The notes under the pieces: model-generated
Databases searched by the model: none
Told to the model about the DNA's origin: nothing
The model's input: only the letters and a program-made list of their open reading frames with translations
In this document: positions 6,699 through 13,062 of the stretch, in pieces
Layout: each line of letters starts with the position of its first letter
Numbering within the stretch: the first letter of the stretch is position 1
Made by a program: the position numbers and the translations under genes
NCBI GenBank assembly: GCA_016200385.1
Contig: JACQEV010000136.1
Coordinates: 1 to 15,271 of the forward strand
Reading direction: 5' to 3'
Length of the DNA: 15,271 nt
From: Candidatus Methylomirabilota bacterium
GTDB lineage: Bacteria; Methylomirabilota; Methylomirabilia; Methylomirabilales; Methylomirabilaceae

Positions 6699-7007
6699 CT
6701 ACCCCTCCAGCAGGCCGCGCGCTCGGATCCGCGCGACAAAGCTCGTGACATCCTCTTCGATGGTCTTCCGTTCGATCCCGGCAAAACGCTGGACCAGGGA
6801 ATCGACGATTCCCTCGATGGTGTGCTCGCCATCGCACAGCTTCAGGATCTCCGGTGCCGTTTCGTTCAGCATCAGCGCCGCCTCCGGGAAGACCAGCATG
6901 TACCGCTTCTCCACCTCGTCCCAGCGGAGGCGGGCCCTCGGCGCCAGGCGCGGGCGCCACGCCGCGGAGGCGTCGGCTGCAGGGTCCCCCATCCGAGGCT
7001 CGCTCAT
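6699..7007 (-). CDS. pqqD: PqqD, PqqA peptide chaperone
   Basis: A 102-residue RiPP recognition element of winged-helix fold that binds the PqqA peptide and presents it to PqqE. The core reads [20 protein letters not shown], then [20 protein letters not shown] and [14 protein letters not shown], the standard PqqD pattern. I choose ATG 7007 because it overlaps the pqqC stop as ATGA (7007-7004), which signals translational coupling; the frame continues upstream to 7088 but that part lies within pqqC. The first ~17 residues ([17 protein letters not shown]) form a non-conserved Ala-rich leader. The stop TAG abuts the pqqE ATG with no gap, so PqqD and PqqE should be produced together, in keeping with their physical complex. 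Confidence 0.93.
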   Translation of the reverse strand: MSEPRMGDPAADASAAWRPRLAPRARLRWDEVEKRYMLVFPEAALMLNETAPEILKLCDGEHTIEGIVDSLVQRFAGIERKTIEEDVTSFVARIRARGLLEG

Positions 7008-7741
7008 CTCTGCCACAGCGGCGGGGGCCATCCTGGTGAGATGTAGGCGAAGTAGAGGGCGTCCAGAAGGCTCCAGAGGATGTGACACTTGGTCGTAAGG
7101 GCGACGATCGCCTTCTCCTGCAGCTCGCGGGTCGTGCAGTGTTCCAGGACGTACTGCAACCCGAATTCCACGTCCCGAGGTGCCTCGATCAGGCGGGCCC
7201 TGAAATACTCGAGGCCCTTCGTGTCCACCCAGGGATAGTGCTGCTCGAAGGCCGGCAGCCGAGTGGCGTGAAGCGTCGGCGCGAACAGCTCGGTGAGCGA
7301 GGAGGCGACGGATTCCAGCAAGGAGTGGGTCTGGACGAAGAAGAGATACCCGTCAACGGCGAACCGAACGGCAGGAAGCACCAGGCGAAAGCTCTCGACC
7401 TCTTCCCGTTGCAGCCCGGTGGCCTCGGCCAGCACGAGCCACTTGTGGATGCCGCCCTGGCCTGCCCGGGCGCCGTCGTGGTCCACGATGCGGTGGATCC
7501 AGGCCCTGCGGAAGGCCGTATCGTCAGACTTGCTCAGGATCGTCGCATCCTTCTTCGGGATGAGGGCCTGGTAGTAAAAGCGATTCGCGACCCACGCCTG
7601 CAACTGGGGCTTCGTCAGCTTTCCCTCGTGCATCAGGAGGTGGAAGGGGTGTTTATCATGATACCCCTCCTCGCCCACCTCACGGAGCCGCTTCGTGAAC
7701 TCTTCCGCGCTCAACAGCTCTCGGCTTTCAATGTTAGCCAT
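7004..7741 (-). CDS. pqqC: PqqC, pyrroloquinoline-quinone synthase
   Basis: A 245-residue cofactor-free oxidase that closes the ring and performs the final eight-electron oxidation of 3a-(2-amino-2-carboxyethyl)-4,5-dioxo-tetrahydroquinoline to PQQ. Family hallmarks are visible in order: [16 protein letters not shown] (27-42), [17 protein letters not shown] (50-66), [10 protein letters not shown] (81-90), GQGGIHKWL (94-102) and an all-helical C-terminal part with [20 protein letters not shown]. The start is ATG 7741 with AAAGGGAA ending about 6 bases upstream. It begins 21 bases after the pqqB stop and overlaps pqqD by 4 bases, so it is part of the pqq operon. No residue loss is apparent; the protein should be active if its substrate is made. 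Confidence 0.96.
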   Translation of the reverse strand: MANIESRELLSAEEFTKRLREVGEEGYHDKHPFHLLMHEGKLTKPQLQAWVANRFYYQALIPKKDATILSKSDDTAFRRAWIHRIVDHDGARAGQGGIHKWLVLAEATGLQREEVESFRLVLPAVRFAVDGYLFFVQTHSLLESVASSLTELFAPTLHATRLPAFEQHYPWVDTKGLEYFRARLIEAPRDVEFGLQYVLEHCTTRELQEKAIVALTTKCHILWSLLDALYFAYISPGWPPPLWQR

Positions 7742-7762
7742 TCTGGTTCCCTTTCTCAGCCC

Positions 7763-8686
7763 TTACACCTCAAGATCCATGCCGTCAAACGCCACTTCAC
7801 ACCCGGTGTCTTCGACGGCCTGGCGCTCGGAGGAATCCTCGATGAGAATCGGGTTCGTATTGTTGATGTGGATATAAATTTTCCTCACGTCGCGGAGCGT
7901 AGCTAGTTTCCTCAAGCTTCCATCCGGCCCGCCGATCGGGATATGCCCGATCGCCAGGGCGCTTTTCTGAGCGATTCCCAGCTTGATCAATTCATCATCG
8001 GACCAGAACGTTCCATCGAAGAAGAGACAGTTGCAACCACCGAGGATGGCCAACATCTCAGGATCGATCTGCTTGATTCCCGGGACATAGGCAAGGGATC
8101 GCCCACTCGTCACATCGGTGATCTTATAGCCGATGGTCTCCTCGCTCCAATCTGAGACAAGATCCATCAGGTAGGCCGGTGGTTTGCTTGGGACGGCGAA
8201 CGCCTCGTACCTGAGGCCACTGTCCCTGCCGTCCACCCCGATGATCTCGTGCCGGCCGGAGGTGATGACGGTTTTCCAGGTGCACTGGGACGGGAAGAGG
8301 CGGATCGCCCGGAAGACCGCGTTCGGTTCGAGCACCCAATCCATCACCTGCTTGGTCGAATAGATGCAGAGTGGCTGGAACTCCCTGAGGGAGAGCAGCC
8401 CGGTGATGTGATCGATGTCGGCATTGGTGAGGAGGATCGCTTGAATCGGCGTTCCACGGACAGACCCGGTCGCGTGCAGGGCGCTGAACGATTCGATCTG
8501 CTGGCGGATGTCAGGACTGGCATTGATGGGGTACCAGCGCACGCCGTCGGCGCTCACGGCAATCGATGACTGGGTCCTTGGCTTGGCGCGCCGGGTCCCC
8601 GAGCGCACGCCGCGACAGTTGTCGCAGTTGCAGTTCCATTGCGGAAAGCCTCCACCCGCCCCCGATCCCAACACTCGAACTCGCAT
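7763..8686 (-). CDS. pqqB: PqqB, metallo-beta-lactamase-fold PQQ biosynthesis protein
   Basis: A 307-residue protein of the usual length. PqqB is a non-haem iron hydroxylase with a metallo-beta-lactamase fold that acts on the Glu-Tyr-derived intermediate between PqqE/protease action and PqqC. The N-terminus shows VLGSGAGGGFPQWNCNC with the structural Cys19, Cys21 and Cys24, and the metal-loop variant TNADIDH at 87-93 followed by GLLSLRE. Further family motifs are FFDGTFW and AIGHIPIGGPDGS in the C-terminal third. The start is ATG 8686 with AAGGG about 7 bases upstream. It lies 119 bases after pqqA; a stable stem-loop fills that gap and probably sets the pqqA to pqqB transcript ratio. Confidence 0.96.
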   Translation of the reverse strand: MRVRVLGSGAGGGFPQWNCNCDNCRGVRSGTRRAKPRTQSSIAVSADGVRWYPINASPDIRQQIESFSALHATGSVRGTPIQAILLTNADIDHITGLLSLREFQPLCIYSTKQVMDWVLEPNAVFRAIRLFPSQCTWKTVITSGRHEIIGVDGRDSGLRYEAFAVPSKPPAYLMDLVSDWSEETIGYKITDVTSGRSLAYVPGIKQIDPEMLAILGGCNCLFFDGTFWSDDELIKLGIAQKSALAIGHIPIGGPDGSLRKLATLRDVRKIYIHINNTNPILIEDSSERQAVEDTGCEVAFDGMDLEV

Positions 8687-8744
8687 GTGATGTTCCCTTC
8701 TTCCCTAAGAGACTCAGTTCTCTATAACGTCTCAACAAGGAAAC

Positions 8745-8779
8745 GGGCCTCCCTGCGTGTCAGTAACGCGGGGAGGCCC
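8745..8779 (-). promoter_or_regulatory. Stem-loop between pqqA and pqqB, candidate attenuator or processing site
   Basis: Read on the - strand, GGGCCTCCC, a mismatched C, GCGT, a 7-base loop (TACTGAC), ACGC, A and GGGAGGCCC form a 13-bp stem with one mismatch. It is followed by GTTTCCTTGTT, a weak T-run. A partial terminator here would give far more pqqA message than pqqBCDE, as known for other PQQ producers. It could instead stabilise the 3' end of a pqqA transcript. Confidence 0.7.
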
Positions 8780-8805
8780 ATCTCAGGAAACCTTACAGAA
8801 GCGGT

Positions 8806-8883
8806 TTACTCCAGGACGAGGATATAAGAATTGATCTCCGCGTCCATCCGGACCTCTTTGAATTCGGGCTTCACCCACGCCAT
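8806..8883 (-). CDS. pqqA: PqqA, PQQ precursor peptide
   Basis: A 25-residue ribosomally made peptide whose Glu and Tyr become PQQ. It starts at ATG 8883 and ends with TAA (8808-8806). The hallmark W-x-KPEF is at residues 3-8, and the reacting pair Glu16 and Tyr20 has the required three-residue spacing (EINSY). A five-residue tail (ILVLE) follows the Tyr, which must be removed together with the leader by a protease; no PqqF/PqqG-type protease gene is visible in the window. The ribosome binding site AAAGGAGGTGAT is essentially perfect, fitting the high production needed for a consumed substrate. A sigma54-type promoter lies about 75 bases upstream and a stem-loop follows the stop. Confidence 0.95.
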   Translation of the reverse strand: MAWVKPEFKEVRMDAEINSYILVLE

Positions 8884-8929
8884 GCTCAGATCACCTCCTT
8901 TGTCATCGCGTTATATCTGAAAAATCTTC

Positions 8930-8943
8930 GTGACTTCAGTCAC
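8930..8943. promoter_or_regulatory. 14-bp palindrome in the pqqA leader
   Basis: GTGACTTCAGTCAC has perfect 6-base arms around a 2-base centre. It lies downstream of the sigma54 promoter and about 47 bases before the pqqA start. It would overlap the -35 position of a weak alternative promoter whose -10 would be TATAAC at 8915-8910 (- strand). It may be an operator, or a short RNA hairpin followed by GAAGATTTTT. Confidence 0.4.
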
Positions 8944-8958
8944 ACTTCGCCTTCCTAT

Positions 8959-8975
8959 AGCACAAGTCATGCCAG
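8959..8975 (-). promoter_or_regulatory. Sigma54 (-24/-12) promoter of the pqq operon
   Basis: On the - strand the element reads CTGGCATGACTTGTGCT. Against the consensus YTGGCACGRNNNTTGCW it has the invariant GG and GC exactly 10 bases apart and only two mismatches (T for C in the -24 box, G for T in the -12 box). The predicted start is near 8948-8950, giving a leader of about 65 bases before the pqqA ATG. The gene directly upstream encodes an activator of the sigma54 class, which strengthens the call. Confidence 0.7.
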
Positions 8976-9006
8976 TTCAGCTCAAAAGTAGAATCGGGCG
9001 GCTGGT

Positions 9007-9024
9007 TTGAAAGTCGTTGAAAGT
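9007..9024. repeat. Tandem 8-bp direct repeat, candidate activator site
   Basis: TTGAAAGT occurs twice, separated by CG (9007-9014 and 9017-9024), a period of 10 bases or one helical turn. It lies about 32 bases upstream of the -24 box of the pqqA sigma54 promoter, between it and the activator gene. Same-face tandem half-sites suit a dimeric regulator, although enhancers for sigma54 usually lie farther away and are inverted repeats. Confidence 0.35.
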
Positions 9025-9116
9025 AAAGGGAATATTAGTGGTTATGGCTTTTACGCCTTGCGTTAGAATTGGCGGAGCAGATGGGGGAAATAGCGCAGTG
9101 GGGGAGATGACCCGGC

Positions 9117-10508
9117 TTACTGGCTGAGACCGTACTTCTTCAGCCGGTAACGGAGAGTGTCTCGGCTGATGCCAAGACGTTTGGCAGCCTTGGTCTGATT
9201 CCCCGCGCATTCCCTCAAAGCCTGCTCTATCAGCGATCTCTCCCACTCGGCTAGGGCGATCCCTTCCGGCGGAAGAGTGCCCTGGACAGGAGCGATGGGG
9301 GGAGGCTGGGAGGTCGATGTGAGAGCCTGAGGAGAGGTCGCCAGCGCAAGCTGTTCCTCCGCAAGACGCTCCCCTTGGCTCCACAGGACGGCTCGCTCGA
9401 TGACATGGCTCAGCTCCCGGACATTACCGGGCCAGGGATACTCCATTAAGATGCGCACGGCTTTGTCGTCGATGCCTCGGACAGCCTTACCATACTTGGC
9501 ATTGAACTTATCAAGGTAGTGGGTGGCCAGCATGAGGATGTCTTCGCCACGCTCGCGAAGCGGCGGCAGATCGATCGTGATGACGGCGAGACGGTAGTAA
9601 AGGTCCTTTCTGAAGCGTCCGGCCTTGACCTCTTCTTCGAGGTCCAGGTGGGTAGCGGCGACGATGTTGACATCGACTCGCCTGTCGCGCAGTCCCCCGA
9701 TCCGTCGGATCACCCCCTCTTCGATGGCTCGGAGCAGTTTTCCTTGCAGGGAGAGCTCGATGTCTCCCACCTCGTCCAGGAAGAGGAAGCCCCCATCGGC
9801 AGCCTCAAAAAGGCCCATCTTCGATTCCTTGGCATCCGTGAACGCCCCCCGCTCGTACCCGAACAGTTCCGCCTCCATCAGCGTGCCGGGCAGAGCGGTG
9901 CAGTTCACCTCGATGAACGGGCGCGAGGCCCGCCGGCTCTGGCTGTGCAGCGTGCGAGCTACTAACCCCTTGCCGGTCCCGGTTTCACCCGTGATCAGGA
10001 TGGGCGGGCTCTCTTCCAGGGCCGCGATCTGCTGTACCCGAGCGATGACCTCGAGGATCGCCTCGCATTTGCCGATGATTCCCTTGATCGGAAGCCCCCG
10101 AACCTCCCGCTCCCTGTAGTAGGAGAGTTCCTGGCGCATTCGGGAGATTTCACGCGCCCGGTCAGCCAGGAGCTTCAGCTCATCCAGATCGACCGGTTTC
10201 TTGATGTAATCGAAGGCTCCAAGTTTGACCGCTTCTACCGCCCCTTCAATGGACCCGTAGGCAGTCATGATGGCGACAGCGATATTGCGATCGAACTCCT
10301 TGATCCGCTTGAGCAGCTCGATGCCGCTCATGCCGGGAAGGGACACATCCAGGAAGACCAGATCGGGACGGAGACGATCCAGGAGCTCGAGCGCCTTGTC
10401 GGCGTTCTCAGCCACCTCTGCTTCGTACCCCTGCTCGGCAAGAAAAAGCTTGATCGAGCGCGCCAAGGTGCGCTCATCGTCCACGATCAAAATCGTAAAG
10501 GGATTCAT
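9117..10508 (-). CDS. NtrC-family sigma54-dependent response regulator
   Basis: A 463-residue transcription activator with three domains. The receiver (1-120) has Asp10/Asp11, phospho-acceptor Asp54, Thr82 and Lys104. The AAA+ domain (about 143-375) has Walker A GETGTGKG at 174-181, the sigma54-contact loop GAFTDA at 221-226 (a common variant of GAFTGA), Walker B FLFLDE at 241-246 and the RFRKDLYYRL arginine region at 298-307. A Fis-type helix-turn-helix (about 421-460, NQTKAAKRLGISRDTLRYRL) binds DNA. It starts at ATG 10508, overlapping the kinase stop as ATGA, so the two are a coupled pair. It should drive ATP-dependent opening of sigma54 promoters, and the best candidate is the one in front of pqqA immediately downstream. 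The signal sensed is unknown. Confidence 0.95.
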   Translation of the reverse strand: MNPFTILIVDDERTLARSIKLFLAEQGYEAEVAENADKALELLDRLRPDLVFLDVSLPGMSGIELLKRIKEFDRNIAVAIMTAYGSIEGAVEAVKLGAFDYIKKPVDLDELKLLADRAREISRMRQELSYYREREVRGLPIKGIIGKCEAILEVIARVQQIAALEESPPILITGETGTGKGLVARTLHSQSRRASRPFIEVNCTALPGTLMEAELFGYERGAFTDAKESKMGLFEAADGGFLFLDEVGDIELSLQGKLLRAIEEGVIRRIGGLRDRRVDVNIVAATHLDLEEEVKAGRFRKDLYYRLAVITIDLPPLRERGEDILMLATHYLDKFNAKYGKAVRGIDDKAVRILMEYPWPGNVRELSHVIERAVLWSQGERLAEEQLALATSPQALTSTSQPPPIAPVQGTLPPEGIALAEWERSLIEQALRECAGNQTKAAKRLGISRDTLRYRLKKYGLSQ

Positions 10509-12037
10509 GTTGTCCTCTCCTGGCGCACAGCCGAGGCTGGCAGGCTGATCCTCACGGTCGTTCCAGCACCTGGCGTACTGGCGATGTCGAGAGTTCCGCC
10601 ATTCTGAGCCACGTACCGTTTGGCAATAGCGAGGCCGAGGCCGGTGCCCTCCGCCCTCGTCGTAAAAAATGGATTGCAGACCGATGGGAGCACATGTTCG
10701 GGGATCCCATCCCCCGTGTCCGCAATCTCGATGACAACCTGTCCGGCGGTGCCGTCTTGTCGCTTGTGATATCCCCGGATCATGAGATGACCGCCCTGAG
10801 GCACGAGGGCGTTTGAGATGACCTCGCCCAGTGCCTGCTCCAACTGGATGGGATCGACATGCACCTCAGGAAGGTCGTTCGGCAGATCGGTCTCAAGTCG
10901 GATCGCACGGTCCTTGAGTTGGCGGGCGAAGGTCGGCAGGAGGCCATCCACCAGTCGTGGGAGCTGCTCCCGGAGGGGACGAAAGGGTGCGGGGCGGGAG
11001 AAGCTGAGCAAATGTGTGATGCGACGGTCCAGGCGGTCTGCCTCGGTAATGACACTTTTCAAGTGCTCTTGCGCCACGGGCGCTTCTTTGGCATGACGAA
11101 GCGCGATCTGGGCGGCTGCCCTCAGGCTCGCGAGAGGGTTGCGCAGGCCGTGGGCAACGGCGGCAGACATCTCACCGATCGAGGCCAGCTTTTCGGACTG
11201 GATGAGCTGCGCCTGAGTCTCCCCTAGCATCTTGATTTGTGTTTCCAGATCGCGGTTGAGCCGAGCCATGGCTTCGTGAGATCGCGTGAGGCTGTCGGTC
11301 ATCCGGGCGAATGCCTGTGCAAGATCCCCGACCTCGTCCTTCGAGCGGATCGGTATCGGGTGATCCAGGTGGCCCTGCCCAACCACCTCCATGGCCGCCT
11401 TCAGCTCGTGGAGTGGCCGGGCCAGGCTTCTGGAGATGAGGATAGAGGCGGCCGCCCCGACCGCGAGGGAGAGCGCGATGACCAAAGAGAGTACACGGCG
11501 CTCTTCGCCCAGAATCTCCTCGAGCCTCGCATAGGCCCGCTGTAAGCTGTATTCTTGGGCTGCGCTATAGATCTCTTTGTTCTTGGCGCTGAGCGCGGGA
11601 ATGAGACGGCCCTTCAACTCCTGGTTCGCCACATCAAGGGCCGCCTTCCAGTTCCCCGCCTGGTACAGCAAGAAGACCTGCTTTCCAGCACCGAAGATCT
11701 GGGCGTGGATCTCTTCGATCTCGTTGGCAAGGTGCATCTCATCAGGTTTCAGTTCGCCCTTCCACTGGCGCATCCGTTCACCGATCTCTTGTTCCAATCG
11801 AAAGAACTCCGCCTTCGCTTCACGGTCTGCGCCGGTGAGAAACCCCCAGACCTGCCGACTCTGCCGAAACAAGGCCGCTTCGAGTTCCGCAAATGTTTGC
11901 GTCCTCGCCATGCTCTTACCGAGGGCCTGCAAGGCCTGTCGTTCCTCCCGGTTGTTCCAAATGGCCTCTGCGCTGATGAGCAGAACAGGCACCACCATCA
12001 GCGAGAAGCCTATCAGTAACTTTCGCTGGAATCTCAT
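10505..12037 (-). CDS. Membrane sensor histidine kinase
   Basis: A 510-residue inner-membrane kinase, partner of the overlapping NtrC-type regulator. TM1 is at about 8-24 and TM2 at about 182-201; between them lies a ~155-residue helical periplasmic sensor without recognisable ligand motif. HAMP follows (about 203-257), then a short coiled coil, the dimerisation domain with phospho-acceptor His296 in AAVAHGLRNPLASL, and the ATPase domain with Asn409, ADTGDG (439-444), FFTT and GTGLGL (464-469). The stretch after Asn409 reads NALVPQGG, about two residues shorter than the usual NAxxAMPxGG. I choose ATG 12037: the frame is open to GTG 12169, but the extra 44 residues are irregular and a promoter-like sequence ends 6 bases before 12037, with no ribosome binding site. 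Confidence 0.93.
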   Translation of the reverse strand: MRFQRKLLIGFSLMVVPVLLISAEAIWNNREERQALQALGKSMARTQTFAELEAALFRQSRQVWGFLTGADREAKAEFFRLEQEIGERMRQWKGELKPDEMHLANEIEEIHAQIFGAGKQVFLLYQAGNWKAALDVANQELKGRLIPALSAKNKEIYSAAQEYSLQRAYARLEEILGEERRVLSLVIALSLAVGAAASILISRSLARPLHELKAAMEVVGQGHLDHPIPIRSKDEVGDLAQAFARMTDSLTRSHEAMARLNRDLETQIKMLGETQAQLIQSEKLASIGEMSAAVAHGLRNPLASLRAAAQIALRHAKEAPVAQEHLKSVITEADRLDRRITHLLSFSRPAPFRPLREQLPRLVDGLLPTFARQLKDRAIRLETDLPNDLPEVHVDPIQLEQALGEVISNALVPQGGHLMIRGYHKRQDGTAGQVVIEIADTGDGIPEHVLPSVCNPFFTTRAEGTGLGLAIAKRYVAQNGGTLDIASTPGAGTTVRISLPASAVRQERTT

Positions 12038-12043
12038 ACGATT

Positions 12044-12073
12044 CTTATAACGTCCCCATTGACGCGGCGTCAA
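12044..12073 (-). promoter_or_regulatory. Promoter of the kinase-regulator pair with an operator-like palindrome over the -35
   Basis: On the - strand TTGACG (12073-12068) and TATAAG (12049-12044) are 18 bases apart (17 if the -10 is TTATAA). The ATG follows the -10 after 6 bases, so transcription would begin at or next to the start codon. The -35 is the left arm of a perfect 6-3-6 inverted repeat (12059-12073, arms TTGACG/CGTCAA), suggesting a repressor or autoregulatory site. Confidence 0.6.
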
Positions 12074-12416
12074 GGGAAAGTTGCCTCTCGGTGGGTGAGC
12101 GCGTGGGCTCAAGCGAAAAGATAAAGGGATAACAGCCGACCTTCCTAGATGTTCGAGGTTGCTGCTCACTGCTGGGTGAGTTCAGGTAGGACAGCCCGGC
12201 ATGACCCGCCTGGAGTGGATCAACTTCGAACTTGTGATGCGGTCTTCCGGCTTGGCTCGCGTCCGTGTAGTGTACAATGACAAATCCCTGCGGAATACAA
12301 CGAAGATGTAATCTACACCTGCTATGGCAGGTGAAGGGCTGGACGAAAAAACAGGCGGGTTAGAAGGTGGATTGTATTGCGTCGAATAACGGATTACCGA
12401 AGATGACTGGTGCCGA
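12074..12416. other. Intergenic region with a possible structured RNA, no supported protein gene
   Basis: No convincing coding frame is seen here. A + strand -10-like TACAAT lies at 12273-12278 with TTGGCT 15 bases before it. Downstream, AATACAA (12294-12300) can pair with TTGTATT (12372-12378), with three further outer pairs after a mismatch, enclosing a perfect hairpin CACCTGC-TATG-GCAGGTG (12316-12333). This could be a small structured RNA, but stems this short also arise by chance. Confidence 0.3.
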
Positions 12417-12761
12417 TCATTCTTCGGGGCTCCCCTCCATCTGCCACGCCCGTTTTAAGATGTTGATCTTCGTAGCGAGGCAGAGCCCTTTCTCCTGGAC
12501 CTTGCATTCCTGGCGGATGTAATCCCCGACCTGGATATCCTTCAGTCCCTTCAGGGGCTGCCCCCCTTCGTCGAGGAGTACGGCGCCTTGCCTCACAGCC
12601 AGCCTCAGGTGACGCCCTCCCTTCACCAGGTCCAGGATCCCTTTGGCCAGGTTTACCCTCACCACCTCGCCAATGAACTCCTTGACCTCGGCATAGGCTG
12701 TGGCGCCCATCGGCAGCGCCAGGAGCAATGCGATAGCTATCACAGACAATCCCTTTTTCAT
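12417..12761 (-). CDS. Small secreted protein of unknown function
   Basis: A 114-residue protein starting at ATG 12761 with AGGAGG about 8 bases upstream. Residues 1-24 are a classic Sec signal peptide: MKK, a hydrophobic core (LSVIAIALLLALPMG) and a likely cleavage site AYA|E. The mature ~90 residues start EVKEFIGEVVRVNLAKGILD and continue with strand-like segments (LRLAVRQGAVLLDEGGQPLK, IQVGDYIRQECKV), resembling a small beta-barrel of OB or SH3 type. Two Cys (residues 86 and 94) could form a disulphide in the periplasm. I do not recognise a named family. It has its own promoter and a long leader, and lies upstream of the kinase gene on the same strand but separated by ~380 bases, so a functional link is unproven. 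Confidence 0.75.
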   Translation of the reverse strand: MKKGLSVIAIALLLALPMGATAYAEVKEFIGEVVRVNLAKGILDLVKGGRHLRLAVRQGAVLLDEGGQPLKGLKDIQVGDYIRQECKVQEKGLCLATKINILKRAWQMEGSPEE

Positions 12762-12790
12762 GGTGTTCCCTCCTGTTGAGGACCCCCCAT

Positions 12791-12814
12791 TGGCACCCGC
12801 GGCCAGCGGTGCCA
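12791..12814. promoter_or_regulatory. Hairpin in the leader of the secreted protein gene
   Basis: TGGCACC (12791-12797) and GGTGCCA (12808-12814) form a perfect 7-bp stem with a 10-base GC-rich loop, just before the ribosome binding site of the gene starting at 12761. Its function is unknown; it may stabilise or regulate the leader. Confidence 0.35.
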
Positions 12815-12909
12815 TAGCCCTCCGCTTGATCGGCAGAACCGCGAAGATGACCCGGGGATGTCGCTCGGCCTCGGTCGTCACTATCATTACCACCTACGAT
12901 GCACTGGCT

Positions 12910-12937
12910 TTTATCAGATGCTCCCCCCGCATGTCAA
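12910..12937 (-). promoter_or_regulatory. Sigma70-type promoter of the secreted protein gene
   Basis: On the - strand a consensus TTGACA (12937-12932) is followed after 16 bases by GATAAA (12915-12910). The predicted start near 12903 gives a leader of about 140 bases before the ATG at 12761, which includes the hairpin at 12791-12814. Confidence 0.55.
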
Positions 12938-13027
12938 GCTTTTCCGAGCCCCTGCGCTCACGCCAGAGGAGATAACAGCTACGAACTTCATACTGCCGCC
13001 TTCACGAATCACCACGGGACTTCAACC

Positions 13028-13056
13028 TTGCCGCCGCTCAGACGCTATGCTACGAT
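13028..13056 (+). promoter_or_regulatory. Candidate promoter of selB
   Basis: TTGCCG (13028-13033), a 17-base spacer and TACGAT (13051-13056) each match four of six consensus bases. The selB ATG at 13063 follows the -10 by 6 bases, so the message would start at the initiation codon. No ribosome binding site is seen. Confidence 0.45.
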
Positions 13057-13062
13057 GCCACC

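Noticed and set aside
5901..7046. 381-codon + strand open frame across pqqC, pqqD and pqqE
   Set aside because: It is antisense to strongly conserved pqq genes; its His/Arg/Leu-rich product looks like a reverse-strand shadow.
12285..12385. tRNA, such as selC, upstream of selB
   Set aside because: No T-arm GGTTCRANTCC motif, no CCA-like acceptor pairing of 7-8 bp with proper arms; only unrelated short stems.
12762..12893. Upstream extension of the secreted protein by 44 codons
   Set aside because: It would bury a perfect signal peptide inside the protein; ATG 12761 has a good ribosome binding site.
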